Below, piece by piece: positions 1 through 11,403 of a DNA stretch of 64,000 nucleotides. Each line of letters starts with the position of its first letter. Position 1 is the first letter of the stretch. This DNA comes from Psettodes erumei (taxonomy: Eukaryota; Chordata; Actinopteri; Pleuronectiformes; Psettodidae). A program made the position numbers and the translations under genes. The stretch lies in assembly GCA_016785225.1 (NCBI GenBank), contig JAFBJZ010000918.1, positions 1 through 64,000 of the forward strand, given 5' to 3'. The notes under the pieces were generated by a model, which did no database searches, had not been told where the DNA came from, and saw only the letters and a program-made list of their open reading frames with translations.

Positions 1-760
1 ATAATATGACCTTTTCATGGCTTTTTGACACATATTATCCTATGGAGGGTTAATAACACACCATTCTCTACTGTTCTGATGCATTTTTAGCACTTTTGAA
101 TTTTTTGACATTTTTTGACATTTTTCGACATAGTATAGTATGTCATTTTTTGCATTTTAGGGACATGCTATAATATGACCGTTTTATGCCTGTTTGACAC
201 ATATTATCCTATGGAGGGTTAATAACACACCATTCTCTACTGTTCTGATGCATTTTTAGCACTTTGAATTTTTTGACATTTTTTGACATTTTTCGACATA
301 GTATAGTATGTCATTTTTTGCATTTTAGGGACATGCTATAATATGACCGTTTTATGCCTGTTTGACACATATTATCCTATGGAGGGTTAATAACACACCA
401 TTCTCTACTGTTCTGATGCATTTTTAGCACTTTGAATTTTTTGACATTTTTTGACATTTTTCGACATAGTATAGTATGACGGGTTTTTTTGCATTTTGGG
501 GACATGCTATAATATGACCTTTTCATGGCTTTTTGACACATATTATCCTATGGAGGGTTAATAACACACCATTCTCTACTGTTCTGATGCATTTTTAGCA
601 CTTTGAATTTTTTGACATTTTTTGACATTTTTCGACATAGTATAGTATGTCATTTTTTGCATTTTAGGGACATGCTATAATATGACCATTTTATGCCTGT
701 TTGACACATATTATCCTATGGAGGGTTAATAACACACCATTCTCTACTGTTCTGATGCAT
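1..760. repeat. Tandem satellite array, ~169-bp unit, about 4.5 copies
   Basis: The string ATAATATGACC recurs at 1, 170, 338, 509 and 677, giving periods of 169, 168, 171 and 168 bp. Each unit also carries GACACATATTATCCTATGG, the string ACACCATTCTCTACTG and a run of short TTTTTTGACA sub-repeats. Copies differ by a few substitutions and small indels. The array is cut by the left window edge and stops abruptly near 760, where unique sequence and then a CA microsatellite begin. It is AT-rich and has no coding potential. The unit size is typical of satellite DNA, but only a few copies are visible, so a large satellite block and a small local minisatellite cannot be told apart. Confidence 0.95.
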
Positions 761-824
761 TTTGGAGTCATGCTAACAAGGCACTTGTTCAACCTCTGTG
801 AAGAACCAGACCCATACACGTACG

Positions 825-862
<38 letters not shown>
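825..862. repeat. (CA)n microsatellite
   Basis: Uninterrupted CA dinucleotides directly after the satellite array. No gene is adjacent. Confidence 0.95.
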
Positions 863-865
<3 letters not shown>

Positions 866-3800
866 TAACAACCCCATCACCTGTCACTGAGAGCCTCATT
901 AAGCTGACAGGCGCTGGCCTCTCAGGGCAGGCCAAGACGTCAGAGCCCTCTCCTTCTTGTCATCACATGATGGATCTCTCCACCACTGGCTGCCAAGCTG
1001 CCACTCAAGTCCACCTTCCTGTGGGCGTCCATCAGGAAACACTCGCTAAGCATGCTGTTGATCAGCTTTTTTGTATCCACCATCACCACTCACTTCATCA
1101 AAATGCATGTCGAAGGGACGATTAAGATTTAGCACTGTTTCCCTTGTCTCTTGCTGTAAACATGTGAAAGGATGTATGTTAATGTTGTATGGCTAACCTT
1201 TCAGTACTATGTACCAGCAAAGCCTGGCTCCCGATGTCTGAAGCACCACCCACACCTACAGTGTCTACATAGCTAAATAGCGACAAGTGTAGGGGGCAGC
1301 AAAACAAGCCAGAACATCAACACCTTATGAAGTTGTTTTGGCAAAACAGTTACTTATTTATAAAAATGTTGATGAGTGCAACTTTAAGATTTGTTAAGAT
1401 TGAACCATCTGCAGAAAAATCATTTTTTTGTGACATTGCTGCTTACCTTCTTGTCACAGTTCCTGACAGCAGCATTACAGAATAGGTTTTCTTTTAACAA
1501 AGTTTGATTTTTGATGTAACACTGTCTTGTCAGCATGAGTGTTGAAATAACTATTAAATCCTGAGAGAAGTGAAAGTTTTGGTGTCAATGGGAGAAACAC
1601 TCAACAGCTCATCACTATGACAGCTCTGACTTTGATCAATTTCCATCAGAGTTTGGGTATCTTTAAGTCATTGATGAGAGCCAATATGCTTTCAGCACCA
1701 CTGATAATCAAGCCTGACTGGAAATATGTCAGCATGTCTGAAAGTGGGACCATACAAATATTCTGCAGTGTTGTTGCTGGATTTTTACATAGTTCAGCGG
1801 GCACATTACTAACATTGTGTATACAGGTATGGAAAAAAAAGTCCTTAAATCCTTTCCAGTCACAGGGGGGCATAAATACAGAGAATAAGATGAGCTTAGT
1901 AAACATTTTAAGCATTTCCACTGCTTTTTCAGATATGGAATATCTAAATGCTCAGTATTAGAAACAACAGCACCTGATATTTTGTAAATTCTGAATTGGT
2001 GAAACGTGAGGTGTTACAGTACATGAGGTGCTGAGTATTGCAGTTTGTGCAGAATGGCTGATTCAACAGCTCACATATCTCGTTCAGCACCTTTAACGTG
2101 CGCCGCACTGGCCAACCAGTGTCATGCTGACTGGCCACAGACATTGTTTTTCCCCTTTGCCTCAATAAAACCTTTTATGTCCATTTTAGGATGAATGCAA
2201 GATGAAAGAAAATGCATGGTTGAATGATTATTTTGGTTGTTAGTTTAATGCCAAGAAAACCCAGAACCATCGGTGAAAGTCATGCTTTATCAAGTGTGAC
2301 GTTTTAATCCAACCAAGATCAGTTTCATTAAATTGACTTGTGACCTCTGTTGTAAAAATGAATGAAGTTGGTTGGCACTGTGAGAAGACGTGTGCGCTCA
2401 TGTAATTTACAACAGGTGCTGGCTGAGGAGAGAGATGCTTGGCTCAAAACAATCAATGTCAAAAAACACTGGAAAGGAACATATGGTTTCCTTCACAATG
2501 TGGCCACAGTAGAGAGCTAAAACTAGTGCTACTAAAGTAAGAGCTAAAGCTGCATTTCCATAGAGTATACAAGATAATCACAGAAAAGGCAAAGTGAGTA
2601 TTTCCAAATGCATGCATGAATCACAGCTCAAAAGGGGGGCAAGTGTAGGTAAGAAATGTCAAAGTACTTATTAATATTTACCAGCTTTGACAAGCTTTGA
2701 TGGTACTGTTAACAATAATTTTAATCTCTCACTAAAATGCTATCGAAGCTCAGAAGTTGCACAAAAGCCTCAGGTCAGGCGTTATTATCCGACATCAGGA
2801 GACTACCTAGAGATGTATGGGACATAAAGTTGTATGAATTATTCAGTCTTTTTCTTCAAACACTTCTCCTGAAGTGCAGACATCTCACAAAGTGGAAATG
2901 CAGAGGCACTGCCACTTTTGGTGATAACAATGGCAGACACCTGACACCTACACTGCCTGATCCTTCCTCCCAACATTCCCGTGTGTCCCTCTCTCTCTGT
3001 TTGTATCATCAAAGAACAGCTGGTGGCAGGCGGTGCCCCTTTGAAATTTGTGTCGTACGGTGGAGCCATTTGACAGCAGACAGCCAGTGGAGCACATGGT
3101 GGCCCGGCCAGCTTGTACCAATTTACTGCTGGCTGCTCTCATATGCAAATCCCATCGGTGACCCACTGACCCGGGCACTACAGGGCAGGGGGCTGTTAAT
3201 AGCTTGGTAGACATAGGTAATGAGGTTATCAATTAGAGGGAGACTTGCTCTCATTTGTCCCTGTTAGGATATCATGTATTGGAAAGGGCTTCTGGGAAAG
3301 GGAAGCTAGGTGAGACTTGGTAATTGTCATTTCATTAAAGGATCCAGAAGCCAGTGTTGCATTATGCGCTGTTTTGTTGTGAGCAGATGTTTCCAATGCA
3401 GAGAGGGTTTACAGGATTTGCACAATAAATTACCCAGAGGAGACTACAAGTGATGATGGCTTATTATCCTGACAAAGATAAAAACTGTATCATAACCACA
3501 CAATGGATCATGAAGTTTGTACAGTGTATTTGCATTCTGGTCTCAGCCTCATGCAGAAAAAGAGCATCCATGAATGTGTGCATATGTGTTTCTGCATATA
3601 CTTGGGTGAGCTGCCAGTAATGATGTGACTACGTGTTATGGGAGGTCACTCAGTATTCCTCTCAGCAGCTGGCCAGACGCTGTGAGCGTGAGGGTCCCAA
3701 GAGGTGAGCAGACAGAAAAACAGCCCAGGCCAGGGATCTTATTCTCACTTCTCATCTGAAGCCTTGGAGGACATGTATTATTCACGCTGGAAGACAAGGG

Positions 3801-4859
3801 ATACACCTCAGCATGAGGGATGGCGGGGGGAAAGAGCGGAAAAGAAGAAGGGAGGCACAGTAGCAAGCAGAGAAGTGAGGATGAAAGCACTTGAGGGACA
3901 GGCCCGTGAGAAGGAGAGACGCCGATAACAAGACATTAAGCAACTAGATCAAAAACAAGATTGGTAGGAGAACAAACTGTGTGCTGTTGAGTGCATTGCA
4001 TCTGTAGCAAACACTCTGATTTCACTGATTAGCACACCTTCACCCGGCGGCGAGGGTGGGTAATCATTTAAACTCATGAAAAAACCTGAGTGAACATGGC
4101 TTCTCCGGCACAGGGTTGGAGACTGCTGCATGACAATAAATGCTCCTTTGATTGTGTTAGCTTCTTGGAAACCTCAGACTTCATGAAGAAACTCGCACAT
4201 CCCCATCTAGTTTTAAGTGACCCACCTTCTCTCAATCACCGCTCCAGACTCTCCCAAGAGATTCAACCCATTCAACTCCACCACAGCCACTACCACCACC
4301 ATGGGAGACCATGTCCTGAGCCAACATTTAATGAAGATGTTTCATGTTGATTGTGCCTAATTGCCAACATCTTTTTTTCAACTAATTGGGCCCGCTCCTC
4401 ACCAACGTTCTGTTGACAGGGATTTTACATTGTCTTCCACCATCTGCTGCAACAACTCCAGAGGCTTTAGCCCTATTCCCACTGGAAGACAGTGTCTTCA
4501 TTGCAGTAAAGCGGCCTATTTCTGTGTTCATAAAGCTTTCCAACAGATTTTCTGTGAATTTCAGCACAGCAGGGCATTATTTAAATTGCAGCATAGTGGC
4601 TTGTAGATACTACCAATCATCCCAGCTTTGATTGTTCCCTCTAAATATATTAATGTCTCCAAATGAATGTGCTAATGATTTTTTGATGGTAAAAGCTGCG
4701 CACAGCCCATTTAAATTCTGACAGTGTTTCATCTATGTGTCTTTCCTCTTGCGCCAAAGACCGCCCACACTGGCTTACCCATTCCCACTGTGTCATCTCT
4801 TCATCCTCAGGCTAACCAACAGTGGAGGTCAGTGAGGATTTCACTCTTTCTCCCCCCGT

Positions 4860-4895
<36 letters not shown>

Positions 4896-6735
4896 CCACA
4901 CTCTGTCTCCCTCTTTTTTCTCCCTCATGTCTGTAACAGACTCTCTGCCACGCACTCGTGCTCCACACAGCTCTCCTAATTGTATGCACCGCACACCTAT
5001 CAAATTAAATTAGCACACAAAACCCCTTTATGCTATCACTTGGCTTACTATTCACCCACTTAATTAATCCAATTAATCAGAAAAGGTATATCCACCCTAA
5101 TCAAAACACGTGTGTCGTATCTGGCAGCATCATCAGTATCCTCCCACTACTGCTCAGCAAAGTGTGAAGGGTGAGGTGAGGAGACGACGAAACTTTAATT
5201 CTGGTTTTCCTCCTAGTTTCATTATCCTCAATCATCTCGAAACATGACCAGCTCCAAAGCCCGACACGACGGCCATGGATCATATACCTTGTTTTGATCA
5301 GGCGGCGCTGTCCGTCGCACAAATGACAGGCTTTTGAGTCTGGAAGCAACGTTGACATGCTTGCTTGTGTAATGTGTGGTGTGGCTGTGCCTTGAAGATA
5401 ACTAATACAAACCTCATTAGTAATGGTGTTTTCATATCCACTGCCTCTGTAAAACATACTTTAGATAACTGAGGCAGAGAACGAATTTCACAGGACATTT
5501 TGGGGAATCCGTGCAAGACATGCAGCACAGTTGAATACAATGAATAATTTTGCTCACAAATTAGCCAAGAGTTGGATTTAAAGCCACAAATTTCACACAG
5601 AAACTGTTAATATGCCCATCACTCTGCTATGTTCAAATTAAATCCGGCCCACACCTGGCCTGGAAGGGCAACTTTAATGACTGGCTGGGCATTAATCGAT
5701 ACTGGCAGTGCTGCAAACCAATGTTAAATGTTTAACATTCAACGCTCATCACACTGATGTACTAAAGAAAGGTCTCAGTATATGGAAGCCTTTTGGTCGA
5801 GGCTTCCTCCGGGGTGTCGGCAGCCATGCCTGCCTCTTTTGTCCGCCTCCACAACGTGACTTTGCTCAAGGACTTCTACAACTCCAGTCTGATCAACTTC
5901 TTCCCCGTGTACGCACACCAGACATCTCTCTGTCTCTCTCTGCACCCTCTGCCTCACTCCTCCTCCCCTTTCGTCAAGCTCCGTTGACCATACAGATGAC
6001 AGTATAGACTATGGCACCAGTGTATCGGAACCAAGAGCTGAGGAGAGCGATGAGGGAAGGGAGCGGAGATATGAGACAAAATGAGATGGAGAGAGAGGTG
6101 GCGACAAAGAGAGTCAGTCCTTCCCAGAGCCTGTCAGCTTTTTTTATTACTGTGATGTCTGTGCTTTTATCACCGTGCCCACTAACAAAAATCTCTTAAA
6201 GCCAACGGGGCGGCAGTTACGGAGACCTTGCTGAATGGCGTGCGGGCCTCAGCGCCCATTTGATCTGCAAAGCACTTGAGCGTTGCCAGAGAGGCAGCGA
6301 GACCTCGCAAGGGTCGGAAAGGACTGCAGGGGGGGGACGGTTCACCTTGCTGACCCTGTTCAGGATGGAGGGAAGGGGAATGGACAGCCAGTGGCTGTGC
6401 TCAGTGTCACACACGTGTACGAGGAGAGATTTGTGGACAGGCAGAGGATTAGAAGAGAGTGTTCACACCTGGCGCACCTTACACTGTGAGCTGCTGGGAA
6501 CAAGGCTCAGGCAGAGGAATAGATATGGTTCAGATGTCGTGGCTGTACTGTATGTCTGGGTAAAAACTGAATGAAGACAGAAAGGAAAAATGTCAAAATC
6601 TAAAACTTTAAAAAATAATAAGATACACACTACTGTGGTGTGTGGATGAAAAGTGTCAGAGGGAACTGTATGAATTCAAAAAGCACTATCATCTGAATTC
6701 AAATTTTGTCAAATTTTCATATGTATAATCAAAAA
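863..6735. other. Gene-free intergenic sequence
   Basis: No exon-like ORF with flanking splice sites or recognisable protein was seen on either strand; the ORFs here are short and have low-complexity or random composition. The stretch holds a TC/CA microsatellite (about 4,861-4,896) and some moderately GC-balanced segments with regulatory-looking words. Examples are an octamer ATGCAAAT near 3,142 in a dense block at 3,100-3,260, and clustered TAAT/ATTA homeodomain cores (TTAATTAATCCAATTAATC) near 5,060. These could be conserved non-coding elements, but conservation cannot be tested here. Confidence 0.6.
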
Positions 6736-6737
6736 TC

Positions 6738-6898
6738 TGCAGTCCTTGCTGGCCTAGTGTACAAGGCACAAACCGTGAACTGTTACATCCCTAGTTCGAG
6801 TCCAGCCTCTGTTGCATGACATTCCCCTTCATTGCCCGTCATTTCTCTCGTGTCAAATCTGTGATAAATGTACAAAATGCTTCAAAAAAAAAAAAAAA
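6738..6898 (+). mobile_element. tRNA-derived SINE fragment
   Basis: An RNA polymerase III type internal promoter is recognisable. An A-box-like TGGCCTAGTGTA lies at 6,750-6,761 and a B-box-like AGTTCGAGTCC at 6,793-6,803, about 43 bp apart as in tRNA genes. A short body follows (GTTGCATGACATTCCCC region), ending in a run of about 15 A at 6,884-6,898. The part around the B box does not fold into an obvious functional tRNA, and the body resembles a tRNA-derived SINE common in teleosts. Family assignment is from memory. Confidence 0.75.
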
Positions 6899-9350
6899 GA
6901 GAAGTTTGATTTAGATACCTGAACCTGGACTTGTCTCACATCTCACCGAAGAGCTGCTAAATCATCCCAAACAACAGAGTGTGAAGCAAATTGATTATTG
7001 ATTTTAATATTGATTTAGAAGAGCTGCTGTAACATTACTAAGTGCCAGGACAGGCATTCATTCATACATCCTTGCAAAACAGATGGTGCATTAAGCTGAC
7101 CGAAGCAATGACTACTTGTGCTCTCGAGTAACTGCACTTTTAACCACTTGGAGGACATGCCAGTACATATACGCTGCGTAATATTACGTTTTTGACCAGA
7201 TCCCTGTTTTATTTATTCTCATACATGCAGAGTTTCCCACTTTCCCACTGATTTACAGGTGGAAGCAATGTGCCAAGAAACGCAGCAATGCACACAAATG
7301 AAAAAGATGGCTGGCTAGCTAAGAGATTTTTTTGGGGGGTTCTTTTTAAAGAGCTTTTTTGATTAAAACAGCTCTGTGCTTCAGCTGGAAACAATGCTGA
7401 TGAGAGCAGTGACTGTGAACCAAAACATTAAAATTGCAGGACAGAAAATCAAAGCAATGGGCTGAAAAAAGATGCTAAAATGGTCCGTACCAGTTGAGGG
7501 GAACTGCAGAGTCAGGTGGTACTGTAACGCTCAGTGGGTTCATACTTTGCATATACATGGAGTCATGTTATTCACTGTTAATTTAAATATTGATTACTGT
7601 TGCTATAAATTCAACCCATATTTGTACTGTCCAGGGTCGTATAACATAATACCTTTCCTTCACTGTGGGCTGTCTGGCTGTCTTTCTACTCCCTCCAAGG
7701 TCAGCTCTGTCGAAACCATTTGCAGTTGATCACCGCTGCAAATTTGCATGTCAGAGTTCAGCAAAGTTGAACCCCGCGTGTCAGCTCCAAGCGCTGCGCA
7801 GATTTACATGGTGCCGAAGAGCGAAGGCAGTGGTCGCTGCCATTTAATTGTTATAAACCGAATTTGAAATATTGCTGTTATAAAGGCTGATGTGACTAAC
7901 AGCTATATTCTTATTTGGAGACACAGTATGTTTTAAATTATTAATGATGTGACTCGGCGTGCCTTCTGTTTGCTCTTGCTCTCTCTGATTACATTAATGG
8001 GGACGTCTCCACCTCGGTTTTCATCACATCTGGCGTACAGTAAGTAGGCGCTGGGTTTCATAAAAGGGTGACATGACACACCTCTTGCAATGATAGAAAC
8101 TGGCAGTTAGAGTCTGTCTGGGTCGTGTCTCCTCACACACACACACACACACACACATACACACCCAGAGACCTCAGCTCCCGCAGAACGCAGCCAGTAG
8201 ATACTATTACACATCGTCCTCATGCGCTGCCCATCTTGTCATCATCCCCAATGAATATTTAATTCCTCTCCCCCTCGCTGGCCTTCTCATCAAACGTCTG
8301 GTATTAATGCGCCACAGATGGAGCGCTGCGGCCCTCTCCGCCTCCTCCCTCCTGCACTCTACCATGACTTGTGTGCTGGCCAATGCGTTATGACTGGTAG
8401 GGGTGACTCAGGCTGGACGGCGTGCCACTGGATTTCGGGGTGACATGAGTGAGGACGGGTCATGTCAGGTAACACAACAATACACAGGCAGCGGACGCAG
8501 GGCCAGTCCTAATTCTGGAAGGATTTTGGATCAAACTGAGCAAACCATTTGCATTGAAGAAACTCTGAATAACTTCACTTAAAGAGAGTCGACGAACCTC
8601 AATTTAAAACAGTTTGTGCAATAAGGATTTAGCTCTTTTATCGTAGGTGTGGAAACTTCCCATGAGATAACTAGTTCTGCACATTAGCTGGTTTAAAAAG
8701 CTTCCACTAATCCACATTTTGCCAGAGACTTGATAAAAGCCCTCAGGGGTCCTGAAGGGTCCCTGGAATACAATTTGGGAGCGACTTAGCGGCTGTGTAA
8801 GGCGCACAGGCCGTGCTTAGAAAACGCCAGAAATGACAGTGATCGACACATGTCGTGACAGAGCGGTTCGCATCAAAATCAAACCAGGATACTGGCAATC
8901 TGTAAGATAATGTCCCCACTGGGAGAAGTGGCTGCAACAACAACAACAAAAATATTTTAAAAGTTCTCTCAAGCGGTAATAATGAGGCAAAGATAAATGG
9001 AAAACTGTGACGCGCTGTCTACAACAGGCCGCCGCGTGTTACGAACTTGAGCGACAGGGTTGTTTGGACGGACTGCTGACCCCGGTGAGCTGCTTCAGAC
9101 AGACGCCGAGCTGGGCGGCTCACAGTAATTGGCTGCATCTCGTCAAGACAAAAATGCCACGAGGCGAAGCTGGTGCAGTGCAGACTTAGCGACCGTCAAA
9201 GGGCCGTTGTGTCGCGAGTTCTCGGGAGATGGACAGAGTTTGAGGAGCCACGTAAGCTTCACGGGACAGCAATGTCTGCTGACATGCCTGTGCAGGAAGG
9301 GGCAGACGAACGCGAGCCGAAGGGAGAGAAAAAATAATGATGCAGACCTG
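6899..9350. other. Gene-free intergenic sequence
   Basis: No supported gene. It contains a CA microsatellite at about 8,134-8,156. The block at 7,960-8,420 (ATTAATGG, AATATTTAATTCC, GGTATTAATGCGCCACAGATGG) has the mixed composition of a possible conserved enhancer. Nothing else is recognisable. Confidence 0.55.
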
Positions 9351-9364
9351 AGGGTCACCAGTTC

Positions 9365-9413
9365 ATGTTTTAAAGAATTTCCCAGTCTGGGATCAATAAA
9401 GTAAATCTATCTA
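9365..9413 (+). mobile_element. 3' tail of a non-LTR retrotransposon (LINE-like)
   Basis: The words AATTTCCCAGTCTGGGATCA, then AATAAAGTA, then ATCTATCTAT reproduce the ending seen on many 5'-truncated fish LINE copies, possibly Rex1-like. Only the tail is present, with no coding sequence upstream. The family is recalled, not searched. Confidence 0.55.
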
Positions 9414-9772
9414 TTTGAAGCTTAAACTGGAAAGGACAGAAGAAAATGTGTGCATGTGTTGCTAAATGTTAACTCATCAGCAAGTCGCGCATACATATTT
9501 ATCTTGATGGAGATTCACCAGCAGTTAAGTAATGTCAACGTGCCCCATGAGTCTTAGTCACTGTCACACCTTCAACGCTTCACGCCCCAGCACTCGGAGA
9601 GAATAAAGTCCAGCATTTTGCGAGCGAAACACGCCGAGACAACTTCCTAGAAGCTGCCGAGCCGATCCGCAGCCCTCGCCGTCTTTAGGGAGGTACTAAT
9701 GTCTAACGTTACCCTGCCCCCTGGAGGCAAAAAAACATAAAAGAGTTGAGTGAAAAATTCTTTCAGTCAAAC

Positions 9773-11403
9773 TTTATTCATTATTTCAAAAAATTTTTTT
9801 TTACAGATTCTGACCAAATGACAATTACACCCCACCTCCCCCACCCCAACCAAACCCATAGACTCCCTCTACATGTGGACTAATTGGAACATCTCTCAAC
9901 TCAGTAAATAGTCCGCGGCCCTTTCATCTTTCACTGAAACTGTGCCGCAAATCAGAGCCGATGAATAGAATACAGAAGAATCACTGGGGTCCATAGTTTT
10001 CACAGTGCATTACACAGCTGAGCGGTGAGACAATGAGCTTAAGGAATTACAATTCTGCCTTTATCGGTCTAAGTTTGACTCAAGGTCGTTCACCCTCTTC
10101 TCACTTCTAGTCCTCTCAAATTTCGACGCCCCTCTTTCAAATAGCTCGTCGCGAGCGCTCCGTCAGACGGAACATTAATCAACACAAAACCACACTTCTG
10201 AAAGAAAATCACATCCGATTAGACTTCTGTTAATAAATTAATCCATTTAATTAGTTACCCCCTGTAGCTCCCCACCCCGACCACAAATCCCCCCAAAAAA
10301 GAAAAAAAAAAAATACAAAAAAAATTCTCCCAGAAAAATATTCAAACCCAAATTTCCAGCATTTTATCCACCATCATTTTCCTGAGTTAAACCTGCATCA
10401 CACGTGAGAGCTTATAAAATCCCATCAGGAGAGGATGGAGTGCATTACAGTGAGTTCTGGGCGTTTTACATTTAAGTGATGTGAATGGCAACGGTATGAA
10501 GCAGTTCTTAGCTTGTCAACATCTTGGGCTGTCCCTCAATAATTAGCAATAGTTAGCAGTTACAGACCCCCCCTTCCCCCTTTGTGATGGCATTATACTA
10601 GTCTATGCAGTTTAACATCAAATCTCTGGGTTCAATTAAGTGGCAAAAAGATTTTGAGCTTGTGAAAAGATGTTTAAAAAAAAAATAATCAAAGCTTATG
10701 ACACGTATGGCAGCCGTGTTTAAAGGTTTGTGGATACTTTGAAGAGTTTGGTGTTTCAGAGCGTCTCGCAAGTTGTTTTCTGTACTGAATTTGTACTCGC
10801 TCAACTCAGATTTCTCATGGTTCACCCCCCCAACAGGTTTACAAGTTTCCACAAGCTTTCAAAAACATCAACCATGAAGTGTGCACTGGCAGCTCTGATT
10901 AGATTTTACCAGATTCCAGCTACATACTGATGAAAATCCCCCCCGGCACTGTCTGAGCTGAACCCAAATGCTGGTGGGCGAGACACATGGTTATCCACAG
11001 TGGCTGACAGTCTTTCAAAACACAAGAAGATTTTAGTTGACCTAAATAAATTATAAAGATATAAAAAAAATGGCTCATGTTCTACCACAAGTATTGACAA
11101 TACTTTGTGGACGAGCGTCCTCGGAAACAAAACAAAACCAAAAAAAACAGACAACATAACCTGTAAAATGTCAGTCCAGTGAATCTGAACGGCTGATGAG
11201 GTGGTGGTAATGCGTGTCGAGTGGTTCACGTTGGGCTTCACTTGGGGCCAGATCACATCTTAGAGAGCTAAACAGTTTACGAGCGCCCGTCATTAGCCAC
11301 CGCCACCGATCCGGCTCGCCCGGCGCTGGCTGGGATCGCGGGTGCTGGCGTGCCGTTTAGCGGAGAGAAGGTGTGGTCGGAGGGTGAGCCGCGGGATGCG
11401 TCC
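9773..11403 (-). other. nomo: nomo 3' untranslated region with polyadenylation signal
   Basis: Downstream of the nomo stop codon (11,404-11,406) on the minus strand there is about 1.6 kb without coding potential. An AATAAA (complement of TTTATT at 9,773-9,778) is the best-placed poly(A) signal. Runs of T and A and several C-rich patches occur. The exact 3' end is an inference. Confidence 0.6.

Noticed and set aside
1..760. CRISPR-like array of spaced repeats
   Set aside because: The repeats are contiguous 169-bp units without unique spacers, and the genome is eukaryotic.
1617..1961. 114-codon plus-strand frame in the left flank
   Set aside because: No family resemblance, no splice sites, AT-rich composition and an equally open frame on the other strand.
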